From contig CAWZYQ010000197.1 in assembly GCA_963966275.1 (NCBI GenBank), positions 1 through 5,590 of the forward strand: 5,590 nucleotides of DNA, written 5' to 3'. Each line of letters starts with the position of its first letter. Within the stretch, counting starts at the first letter, position 1. This document shows, piece by piece, positions 1 to 5,590 of the stretch. The translations under genes were made by a program, and so were the position numbers. The notes under the pieces are model-generated. The model worked only from the letters and a program-made list of their open reading frames with translations, made no database searches and was not told the DNA's origin. This DNA is from UBA10427 sp003500135 (GTDB lineage Bacteria; Bacteroidota; Bacteroidia; Cytophagales; Cyclobacteriaceae).

Positions 1-398
1 AGCCCTCAGCCCACGGAAACGCACTTTTCGATTTTGACCGAGGAAAACAGGAGGATGCTTCAATTCATTGCCGGTAATCATCATTTTACTCATGACTGCC
101 GCGCCGGCGCTAGTACCGGCTATTAAAACACTACTTTTATAAGCCTCTGAAATAGCCTTTTCTATTTCAGTGCCCTTCACAGTTTCCATAAACCTGTTTT
201 GGTCACCACCCGAAATGTAAATCAATTTAGCATTTCTGATAGAATCGAGACGAACAGGGTCGGGGATCGAACCTTTTTCAAAGTGAAGCCCAAATACATT
301 CGAAATATTTTGAGCCGTGAATTGCTTTTTGGCATAAAAAACCGAACTATCCGGTTCACTGCTCGATCAAAGGGTCATGAACCACCGTCATATAGCAT
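1..398 (-). pseudogene. Cyanophycinase-like S51 peptidase, 5'-decayed and cut by the window edge
   Basis: Read on the minus strand, one frame is open from about 366 to 1 and carries clear peptidase S51 / cyanophycinase signatures: SSEPDSS (366-346 region), YISGGDQNRF (GGDQ at 210-199), and the nucleophile elbow AGTSAGAAVM with the catalytic Ser codon at 109-111. The family hydrolyses cyanophycin to beta-Asp-Arg, or Asp-X dipeptides in the peptidase E branch. The usual N-terminal 40 or so residues are missing. The frame is closed by TGA at 369-367, and no plausible start codon precedes the conserved part. Just upstream, in another frame, a short MLYDGGS (398-378) ending in TGA resembles the family's N-terminal Gly-Gly-Gly-Ser loop, which suggests deletion plus frameshift. 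Near the left edge the family's AEGLG-like stretch seems to lie in a different frame (10-2), a possible second frameshift. Family identity is secure; pseudogene status is likely, but a sequencing error could mimic part of it. Confidence 0.72.
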
Positions 399-639
399 AT
401 CAAATGATTATTTCTTAACAAAATTCAAATGGATGATTTAATAAAAGAATTCAACTTCTAATAAAAACTTTTATTTTCCCAACATTTGAAGCATGTAAGA
501 TTTGAGGCCCTAATTGTCATTGATAACATTTACTTAATGGTTTTAATTTTAATTAAGTGATTTGGCGAAACGTTTTGATTTCTAGGTGAAATAAAGGATT
601 TTTGAAAATATTCTTCACCTGAATTTTTGCGTGTAACGA
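399..639. other. AT-rich intergenic region between the cyanophycinase remnant and the ClC gene
   Basis: About 240 bases with no convincing gene on either strand. The region holds an AT-only-arm dyad, AATAAAA-ac-TTTTATT at 460-475, and a TTAATTTTAATTAAG-like tract near 542-556. It must contain the promoter of the plus-strand ClC gene, but I find no good pairing of TTTG with TAnnTTTG; the TTTG at 561-564 and 574-577 have no convincing -7 partner. On the minus strand, codons at 480-460 read GKIKVFI, which loosely resembles the KGKLFII start of cyanophycinases. This could be a further remnant of the decayed gene to the left or chance. Confidence 0.5.
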
Positions 640-2427
640 ATGGATTTAAAGCGCTTACCGCCACTTACAAGATTTCTGATCTGGCGCCGAAAGCACATAA
701 GTGACCAACAGTTTACCAACTTCCTGGCCACCATCATTGGCATTTTAACAGGTTTCGCGGCGGTATTTTTAAAATGGGTGGTTCACTACATTCAACAACT
801 ACTTACCAAAGGCTTTTCAATTGAATACGAAAACTTTCAATACATTATTTATCCGGCCATTGGCATAGCCATAGTGGTCATTATTAAAAAATACGTGGTC
901 AAGAAGCCCGTAGGACATGGTATACCAAATGTTTTGTATACGATCTCCAAGCAAAGCGGCCTGATGAAGTTTTACCATACTTATATCAGTTTTATTACCA
1001 GTGCGCTTACCGTTGGTTTTGGAGGTAGTGTCGGTTTGGAGGGGCCAACGGTATCTACCGGTGCGGCCATTGGTAGCAACATAGGTCGAATAAGCCACCT
1101 GGATCATAAAAGATTGATCATGTTGATTGCCTGCGGTTCTGCGGGAGCCATGGCCGCTATATTCAAAGCGCCTATTGCTGCCGTCATTTTTGCAGTCGAA
1201 GTATTAATGCTCGATCTTACGCTTACCGCTCTTGTTCCCTTGCTGATCTCTTCCGTTACAGCGGCCCTGGTATCCTACTTTTTTCTTGGACAACAGTCGG
1301 TATATAAATTCCTGATCCATTCTGAATTCAAGTTCGATGACATTCCATACTATATCATTTTGGGTGTCATTTGTGGCATATTGTCGCTTCACTTTACCCG
1401 GGTTTACAACAAAATGGACCACTGGTTCACACATCTCAAGCAAAAAAATATCTGGGTGAAATGGATTGTCGGTTCTATCATACTCGGCTTGTTGATTTTC
1501 CTGCTGCCATCATTGTACGGTGAAGGTTATGAAGTAATCAACGCCAGCCTGAGAGGCAATTATGATTATCTTTTTGATAATACATTCTTCTATGCATATA
1601 AGGAGAACGCTTTTGCCATCATCTTTATGTTCCTGGCCATTGTATTGCTTAAGGTGGTAGCTACTTCTTCGACTTTTGGTGCCGGCGGAGTTGGTGGGAT
1701 TTTCGCGCCTTCGTTGTTTGTTGGAGCCAATGCCGGATTATTATTTGCTCAAATTGCCAACCTTTTTCATATACGTCACCTGGAAAACGCCAATTTTGCC
1801 CTTGTTGGTATGGCTGGAATGATCGCCGGGGTAATACATGCGCCACTTACCGCCATATTCCTTATCGCGGAACTCACCAGGGGGTATGAGCTCTTTATTC
1901 CTCTTATGATCGTGTCCACAATATCGTATACCACAATAAAGAATTTCGAAAAAAACAGTGTTTATACACGTCAGCTTGCAAGAAAGGGCCATCTTTTTAC
2001 CCACCACAAAGATCAGGCGATTTTGAAAATGCTGGACCTCAATAAATTGATTGAGACCAATTTTCAAAGTGTAGACAAAGATGCCACGTTGCGCGACCTG
2101 GTGAAGGTTATTTCTGAATCCAAACGTAATTTATTCCCTGTAGTCGACAAAGAAGGTGTATTGTATGGCATAGTGCATCTTAATAATATCCGTTATATTA
2201 TTTTCAAACCTGAACTGTATGATGTCACAAAAGTCCAGTCGCTGATGTATTATCCTAACCACTGGGTTTCGCCTGATGATACGGTAGAAGAAATTGTGGA
2301 ATCATTCCAAAAAAGCGGGCATTTCAACTTGCCGGTGATCAATGAGGGAAAGTATATCGGTTTTGTATCCAAGGCAAACATACTATCGAAATACAGAAAG
2401 CTGCTCAAGCATTTTTCTGAACATTAG
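640..2427 (+). CDS. ClC-family chloride transporter/channel with C-terminal CBS pair
   Basis: A 595-residue inner-membrane protein of the ClC family, which moves chloride as a channel or as a 2Cl-/H+ exchanger, normally as a homodimer. The membrane domain spans roughly residues 25-435. Signature loops in order are GHGIP (92-96, family GSGIP), GLEGP (132-136, with gating Glu134), FKAPIAAVIFAVEV (175-188), GGIFAP (352-357) and HAPLTAIFLIAELTRGY (400-416, with the pore Tyr416). Two CBS domains follow, at about 467-523 and 532-590, and usually bind adenine nucleotides to regulate gating. The length fits bacterial ClC proteins with a CBS tail. Relative to E. coli ClC, the inner proton glutamate (Glu203) is Val188 and the central pore Ser107 is His93; arginine before the gating glutamate is Leu133. 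Val at the proton site is the state found in animal ClC channels. The ATG at 640 fits the family N-terminus; no Shine-Dalgarno is evident. It ends 4 bp from the convergent MurU-like gene. Confidence 0.95.
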   Translation: MDLKRLPPLTRFLIWRRKHISDQQFTNFLATIIGILTGFAAVFLKWVVHYIQQLLTKGFSIEYENFQYIIYPAIGIAIVVIIKKYVVKKPVGHGIPNVLYTISKQSGLMKFYHTYISFITSALTVGFGGSVGLEGPTVSTGAAIGSNIGRISHLDHKRLIMLIACGSAGAMAAIFKAPIAAVIFAVEVLMLDLTLTALVPLLISSVTAALVSYFFLGQQSVYKFLIHSEFKFDDIPYYIILGVICGILSLHFTRVYNKMDHWFTHLKQKNIWVKWIVGSIILGLLIFLLPSLYGEGYEVINASLRGNYDYLFDNTFFYAYKENAFAIIFMFLAIVLLKVVATSSTFGAGGVGGIFAPSLFVGANAGLLFAQIANLFHIRHLENANFALVGMAGMIAGVIHAPLTAIFLIAELTRGYELFIPLMIVSTISYTTIKNFEKNSVYTRQLARKGHLFTHHKDQAILKMLDLNKLIETNFQSVDKDATLRDLVKVISESKRNLFPVVDKEGVLYGIVHLNNIRYIIFKPELYDVTKVQSLMYYPNHWVSPDDTVEEIVESFQKSGHFNLPVINEGKYIGFVSKANILSKYRKLLKHFSEH

Positions 2428-2431
2428 AATA

Positions 2432-3145
2432 TTAACCAAAAATCGCCTCGGCCTCAGCGAGCTTTTCAGGTGTGCCAATATCTATCCATTTGAGTTGTGG
2501 CTGTTCGTAGTATCTTATCTCATGATTTTCTGCCAACCTGAGATAAGTCTTCAGAATAGAAAATTTACCCGATTCCGTAATCATATCCAGCAATTCCGGC
2601 TCCGCAATGTGAATTCCACAAAAGCTTTTCTCAACCAGCTCATCCGAATTTCTTGAAATAATCTTTTCGCCGGTCAATTTATTTGCCCAGCCGCACAATA
2701 TTCCCTCGCGATTAAAAAGCAGCTTTCTCGTACTCTCCCTTTCATTTACTACAAGTGTTACAAGGGGTCTAAGCTTACTATGTACACTTTTAAATGTCAC
2801 AAAATCCAGATCACTCAATATGTCGGAATTAGCAATAAAAAATGGTTCACTGGTTTTAAGCAACGGGCCAGCTTTTTTCAGCCCTCCCCCCGTTTCAAGC
2901 AACTCGTCATATTCCCTTGACACTATACATTTTATTTCCGTATCAAGTCCAGAAAGAAACTCCTCAATTTTATGGCCCAGATGATGTACGTTGACCACCA
3001 CTTCCTTCACATTTGCCCTTTCCATCTGTTTTAATACATACCAAAGCATAGGCTGGCCACCAATTTTGACCAAAGCCTTTGGTGTTTGGTTGGTTACCGG
3101 CTTAAGGCGGATGCCTTTACCAGCAGCAAAAATCATTGCTTTCAT
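2432..3145 (-). CDS. murU: MurU-like N-acetylmuramate-1-phosphate uridylyltransferase (NTP transferase family)
   Basis: A 237-residue cytosolic nucleotidyltransferase with the Rossmann-like sugar-1-phosphate nucleotidyltransferase fold. The N-terminal nucleotide loop AAGKGIRLKPVT (7-18) is followed by TPKALVKI (21-28, with the conserved Lys23). Then come NVHHLGHKI (52-60), ETGGGLKKA (84-92), NSD (106-108, with metal-binding Asp108) and WIDIGTPEKL (220-229, with the second metal Asp222). The size matches Pseudomonas MurU (about 220 residues), and there is no GlmU acetyltransferase domain. MurU makes UDP-MurNAc from MurNAc-1-phosphate and UTP in cell-wall recycling. The specific call rests mainly on the partner: the gene starts 18 bp after an AmgK-like kinase that would supply that substrate, so the two are probably one operon. 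By sequence alone it could also be a mannose-1-phosphate guanylyltransferase-like or other sugar-1-phosphate enzyme. ATG at 3145 is chosen because it opens directly into the first beta strand; a second ATG lies at codon 4. Confidence 0.88.
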   Translation of the reverse strand: MKAMIFAAGKGIRLKPVTNQTPKALVKIGGQPMLWYVLKQMERANVKEVVVNVHHLGHKIEEFLSGLDTEIKCIVSREYDELLETGGGLKKAGPLLKTSEPFFIANSDILSDLDFVTFKSVHSKLRPLVTLVVNERESTRKLLFNREGILCGWANKLTGEKIISRNSDELVEKSFCGIHIAEPELLDMITESGKFSILKTYLRLAENHEIRYYEQPQLKWIDIGTPEKLAEAEAIFG

Positions 3146-3163
3146 TGCAAAAGAAGCTTCTTA
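3146..3163 (-). other. 18-bp intergenic spacer of the kinase-MurU operon, with 12-bp palindrome
   Basis: The spacer between the kinase stop and the MurU-like ATG contains a perfect 12-bp palindrome, AAGAAGCTTCTT (3151-3162). It is too short, with no spacer loop, to act as a terminator, and the tight spacing supports co-transcription. The purine-rich AAGAAG lies too far from the ATG for a standard Shine-Dalgarno. Confidence 0.4.
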
Positions 3164-4633
3164 TTAAATTTTTTCTTCAATTTCCTGTTCTCTGTGCTTT
3201 AAATATATCTGTACCTGGTCACCATATTTTTCTTTTAAATGGTTTTTCATTTCTTCAGTACAATAAACCGACCTATGTTGACCTCCGGTACAACCAAATC
3301 CGATAAATAAATGCTCAAAATTGCGATCAAGATACTTTTCCACAGCTTGTTCTACCATTAAGTAGGCATGTTTAAGAAACTCATCCGCCTCACCATCCTG
3401 TTTAAGAAATTCCTTAACTTCATTATCGCGACCATTGAGATGTTTATATCTTTCATATCTCCCCGGGTTGTGAATACATCGGCAGTCAAACAGAAAACCA
3501 CCTCCATTTCCATGCTTGTCTCCCGGCAATCCTTTGAGATACGAGAAACTCATAAGCTCAATATTCAAAGGGTTTTTATTGTAAAACCCACGCACATACT
3601 TTTTTAGTGCGGGGGCATCAACCAAATCATTTAAAACAGAATTTAGATGAGGTATCTTAATAGGAATGTCCATTTCACCCAACAAAAACCTAAGGTTGTT
3701 CAAAGCCGGAGGTATACTTTGTAAAAAATGGGTTTTTCTTTCATAAAAACCCCTGAATCCATAGGCGCCCATGGCTTGCATAATGCGTATCAAAACAAAA
3801 CCGTGATAGTACTGGATGAACAGGTCGTCATCCACATGCTTCATAGCTTTTAAATTGTTCAGATAATGATCAAACAACATCTTTCTTATGTCGTTTGGGA
3901 TTTTAGCTTTAGCGTCATACAAAAGTGAAGCCAGATCATATTGCAAAGCGCCTCTTCTGCCACCCTGGAAATCGATGAAATAAGGCTGGCCTTCTTTAAT
4001 CATGATATTCCGGCTTTGAAAATCACGATATAGGAAATAATCAGAAGGCGCATTAAGCAAGAACTTTACGAAAGTATCATAGTCATTTTCCAGCTCTTGC
4101 TCATCAAAAGAAATATTGGCGAGTTTTAAAAAATAATATTTAAAGTAATTGAGGTCCCAACGCATCGACTGCTCATCAAAAGCCTGTCGTGGATACGCCT
4201 TTGAATAATCCAGGCCCTGATGGCCATTGATCTGAAATTGGGGCAGCCATTCTAAAACACGCTGATAATAAAGTACAGCTTCCGGCGGATAATCGCCTTT
4301 TTCAGCATTGTCTTTGATGAAAGAAAATAAGGTATGATCGCCCAGGTCCTCTTGTAAGTAAGTGGCTTTATCGTCACTTACCCCATAAATTTCAGGTACC
4401 GGGAGTCGCTTTTCTTTAAAATGACGGCCGTAAGAAATGAAAGCTTCATTTTCCCTTATATCATCATTGTAAACCGCTACGGCGGATTTTTCTAAGGTGG
4501 ATAATCTGAAATATATTCTTGATGATCCTGAAACGGGCATGCGCTCCATTTGCTCCGGCTCGCTGCCACACCATTTCAGAAACATTGTGCGTATTTGCCT
4601 GGTATGCTTTTCGTCCAAATCTTTTTTCAGCAA
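3164..4633 (-). CDS. AmgK-like amino-sugar kinase fused to RapZ C-terminal domain
   Basis: A two-domain protein of up to 489 residues. Residues about 10-330 form an aminoglycoside-phosphotransferase-fold kinase. It has a nucleotide-loop region SGSSRIYFRL (35-44), catalytic loop LYRDFQSRNIMI (201-212, base Asp204, Asn209) and metal-binding IDFQGGRRGALQYDLASLL (220-238, Asp221). The RDFxSRN and IDFQ pattern matches AmgK, which phosphorylates MurNAc/GlcNAc at the anomeric position. Residues about 355-485 are a RapZ C-terminal domain, with FDCRCIHNPG (382-391) and GFGCTGGQHRSV (445-456). RapZ's own N-terminal P-loop domain is absent; the kinase takes its place. The MurU-like gene 18 bp downstream supports the cell-wall salvage role. 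The listed start is TTG at 4633-4631, with an in-frame stop above it and no ATG. Other choices are TTG at 4618 (codon 6) or ATG at 4585 (codon 17, 473 residues). The N-terminal helix favours an early start, whereas a promoter match over 4638-4631 favours a later one. Domain calls are firm; the substrate is inferred. Confidence 0.93.
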   Translation of the reverse strand: MLKKDLDEKHTRQIRTMFLKWCGSEPEQMERMPVSGSSRIYFRLSTLEKSAVAVYNDDIRENEAFISYGRHFKEKRLPVPEIYGVSDDKATYLQEDLGDHTLFSFIKDNAEKGDYPPEAVLYYQRVLEWLPQFQINGHQGLDYSKAYPRQAFDEQSMRWDLNYFKYYFLKLANISFDEQELENDYDTFVKFLLNAPSDYFLYRDFQSRNIMIKEGQPYFIDFQGGRRGALQYDLASLLYDAKAKIPNDIRKMLFDHYLNNLKAMKHVDDDLFIQYYHGFVLIRIMQAMGAYGFRGFYERKTHFLQSIPPALNNLRFLLGEMDIPIKIPHLNSVLNDLVDAPALKKYVRGFYNKNPLNIELMSFSYLKGLPGDKHGNGGGFLFDCRCIHNPGRYERYKHLNGRDNEVKEFLKQDGEADEFLKHAYLMVEQAVEKYLDRNFEHLFIGFGCTGGQHRSVYCTEEMKNHLKEKYGDQVQIYLKHREQEIEEKI

Positions 4634-4660
4634 ATATAAGCGATGTATCGAGGGATAAAA
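4631..4660 (-). promoter_or_regulatory. Candidate Bacteroidota-type promoter for the kinase-MurU operon
   Basis: On the minus strand, TATATTTG at 4638-4631 is an exact match to the Bacteroidota -7 consensus TAnnTTTG. Eighteen bases upstream, TTTT (4660-4657) partly matches the -33 TTTG. The -33 region would overlap the U-tract of the desaturase terminator, and the -7 element overlaps the TTG at 4633-4631. If it is used, transcription would begin around 4625-4623 and translation must begin downstream, at TTG 4618 (almost leaderless) or ATG 4585. The motif is short and AT-rich, so chance occurrence is possible. Confidence 0.4.
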
Positions 4661-4690
4661 AAGAAGTGCACCGATAATGGTGCATTCTTT
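4657..4690 (-). terminator. Rho-independent terminator downstream of the desaturase gene
   Basis: On the minus strand the RNA reads AAAGAATGCACC, a loop ATTATC, then GGTGCACTTCTTT with a single bulged C, ending in a run of U (T tract at 4662-4657). The stem is 12 bp with only that bulge, and it begins 10 bases after the desaturase stop codon. The 3' U-run is present only on the minus strand, so it terminates leftward transcription from the desaturase and separates it from the kinase gene. A competing hairpin upstream is described in the findings. Confidence 0.85.
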
Positions 4691-4699
4691 AAATATGCA

Positions 4700-5485
4700 C
4701 TAAGCTGCTATTTTTTTGCCTGACCTGGCCGCTTTATTCATTTTTATTTGAAAATCTTTTTTGATCTTGATGACGCCTAGCTTGTTTAATAGCCTGATGA
4801 CCTGATAAGTAGGATCAATTTCATGCCATCGTACGCCACCAAAATTAGCTCGTGAGCCATATTTATGATGATTATTATGATAGCTTTCGCCCATCATCAA
4901 AAAATCGAATGGAAGGAAGTTTCTCGATGTATCACCAACCTTGAAATTCCTATACCCATACTTGTGAGCAAACCAATTAATAATGGCTCCATGAATGGGT
5001 GAAAACATCCATTGAACCGGTAAAAGCAGCCAGATCCACCAAACCGGGGCAAACTGGTAATAAATAAAGGCATACACGGCGCCCCAGAATATTCTTGACG
5101 GCCATGACCTTGCAAATTTATCGAATGCATCCCAACGTGGAACCCCTTCGGTAAATCGCTTTTCCGGGACAAGCTTCTCGTTAGCAATATCCGAATAGAT
5201 ACTTTTGGTCTTCCACATCATTTTAAAAATACTCTCTTCGTATTTCGGACTGTGAGGATCATCTGGTGTATCGGCAAAGGCGTGGTGCATTCGATGCATT
5301 ACACCATAGCCGTAGGGGCTGAGATAGTTTGATCCTTGAAATATCCAGGTAAGTACGAAAAATATTTTTTCAGTGGTTTTTGACATCGTGAAGGCTCCGT
5401 GAGAAGCATAACGATGCAGAAAGAATGTTTGAAAGAATAATGACAAATACCAATGCGCCACAAAAAACAAAATAATAACTTCCAT
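4700..5485 (-). CDS. Membrane fatty-acid desaturase, delta-9 type
   Basis: A 261-residue integral membrane di-iron desaturase that introduces a cis double bond into acyl chains (acyl-CoA or acyl-lipid) and so adjusts membrane fluidity. The histidine boxes are all present: HRYASH (24-29), HRMHH (64-68), NWFAH (170-174) and HNNHH (203-207). Hydrophobic segments flank them at about 3-20, 40-60, 133-143 and 147-168. YLSPYGYGVMHRMHHAFADT (54-73), with DPHSP (76-80) just after it, is typical of the Bacteroidota delta-9-type group. The start at ATG 5485 gives the short N-terminus usual for this group, and no fused cytochrome b5 domain is present. The basic C-terminus (IKIKKD...RSGKKIAA) is cytosolic in the family topology. 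The gene appears monocistronic, ending in its own terminator. A palindromic element lies about 48-62 bases upstream of the start and may be an operator. Exact regiospecificity and electron donor cannot be read from the sequence. Confidence 0.95.
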   Translation of the reverse strand: MEVIILFFVAHWYLSLFFQTFFLHRYASHGAFTMSKTTEKIFFVLTWIFQGSNYLSPYGYGVMHRMHHAFADTPDDPHSPKYEESIFKMMWKTKSIYSDIANEKLVPEKRFTEGVPRWDAFDKFARSWPSRIFWGAVYAFIYYQFAPVWWIWLLLPVQWMFSPIHGAIINWFAHKYGYRNFKVGDTSRNFLPFDFLMMGESYHNNHHKYGSRANFGGVRWHEIDPTYQVIRLLNKLGVIKIKKDFQIKMNKAARSGKKIAA

Positions 5486-5590
5486 ATACAGTGATTTCAG
5501 TTGATCTTTTCTATGTAGATCAGGCTATCACATTTTTGTGACAAAAAGCAATTATTTTTTGGAGGGGAATTTTGCCGAAATATCCTTTTT
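5486..5590 (-). promoter_or_regulatory. Upstream leader of the desaturase gene
   Basis: About 105 bases to the window edge with no gene seen. The region should contain the desaturase promoter, but I find no good TAnnTTTG match; the nearest, TAGCCTGA and TACATAGA on the minus strand, are poor. The dyad described separately is its most structured part. Confidence 0.35.
5528..5547. promoter_or_regulatory. Overlapping dyads upstream of the desaturase, candidate operator
   Basis: A perfect 15-bp palindrome, TTTTTGT-G-ACAAAAA (5533-5547), overlaps a second dyad, TCACA-TTTT-TGTGA (5528-5541). Both sit in the leader/promoter region of the minus-strand desaturase, about 43-62 bases before its ATG. 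Such symmetry fits a dimeric regulator, and desaturase genes are commonly regulated by temperature or fatty-acid status. The regulator is unknown, and the A/T-rich arms make chance plausible. Confidence 0.4.

Noticed and set aside
199..441. 80-codon open frame on the plus strand at the left end
   Set aside because: It is antisense to the S51 peptidase coding frame, whose conserved motifs are unmistakable on the minus strand; the plus-strand protein shows no recognisable domain.
640..2427. Fluoride-specific ClC (CLC-F)
   Set aside because: The gating motif is GLEGP with a CBS tail; fluoride ClCs have a different motif around the gating glutamate, a Met at the central site and no CBS pair as a rule.
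2342..2656. 104-codon plus-strand open frame spanning the ClC/MurU junction
   Set aside because: It is out of frame with the ClC gene and antisense to MurU; both real genes carry clear motifs throughout.
2432..3145. GlmU or RmlA-type nucleotidyltransferase
   Set aside because: No left-handed beta-helix acetyltransferase domain for GlmU, the protein is too short for RmlA, and the neighbouring anomeric kinase points to MurU. A mannose-1-phosphate guanylyltransferase-like role is not fully excluded.
3151..3162. Palindrome AAGAAGCTTCTT as a terminator inside the operon
   Set aside because: It has no loop and no following U-run; a 12-bp perfect palindrome of this composition is weak evidence of function.
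4464..4685. 73-codon minus-strand open frame starting with ATG inside the terminator hairpin
   Set aside because: It overlaps the N-terminal part of the kinase in another frame and encodes no recognisable motif; the kinase frame is supported by conserved residues.
1..5590. Defence system, CRISPR array, insertion sequence, tRNA or rRNA
   Set aside because: No direct-repeat array, transposase-like frame, cloverleaf or rRNA-like stretch was seen; the intact genes are all housekeeping or membrane families.

Overview
The window reads as a piece of a Bacteroidota chromosome, probably a Cytophagales-like marine or soil member; the order-level guess is weak. The pointers are a moderately AT-rich sequence, genes without clear Shine-Dalgarno sites, an exact match to the Bacteroidota -7 promoter motif (TAnnTTTG), a desaturase of the type common in this phylum, and an AmgK-like kinase fused to a RapZ C-terminal domain, an architecture I recall mainly from Bacteroidota.

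Layout. Positions 1 to about 398 (minus strand) hold the middle of a cyanophycinase-like S51 peptidase gene. It runs off the left edge, lacks its N-terminal coding region and looks like a pseudogene. About 240 bases of AT-rich, apparently non-coding DNA follow. A complete ClC-family chloride transporter or channel with a C-terminal CBS pair lies on the plus strand (640-2427). It converges, with only 4 bp between stop codons, on a minus-strand two-gene unit: an AmgK-like sugar kinase fused to a RapZ C-terminal domain (3164-4633), followed 18 bp later by a MurU-like nucleotidyltransferase (2432-3145). Upstream of these, also on the minus strand, is a membrane fatty-acid delta-9-type desaturase (4700-5485). 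It is separated from the kinase gene by a strong hairpin terminator.

How the genes fit together. In Pseudomonas, AmgK (anomeric MurNAc/GlcNAc kinase) and MurU (MurNAc-1-phosphate uridylyltransferase) return recycled cell-wall amino sugars to UDP-MurNAc, bypassing early de novo synthesis. The kinase-uridylyltransferase pair here looks like the same salvage step. The fused RapZ-C domain belongs to a family that senses glucosamine-6-phosphate in Escherichia coli, so the fusion may tie kinase output to amino-sugar status. The desaturase and ClC genes are ordinary membrane-physiology neighbours with no evident functional link.

The points most worth a second look are the AmgK-RapZ fusion and its altered ligand pocket, the ClC with channel-like pore residues, the mutually exclusive hairpins between the desaturase and the kinase gene, and the decayed cyanophycinase. 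I see no mobile element, CRISPR array, tRNA or rRNA, and no evident undescribed multi-gene system.
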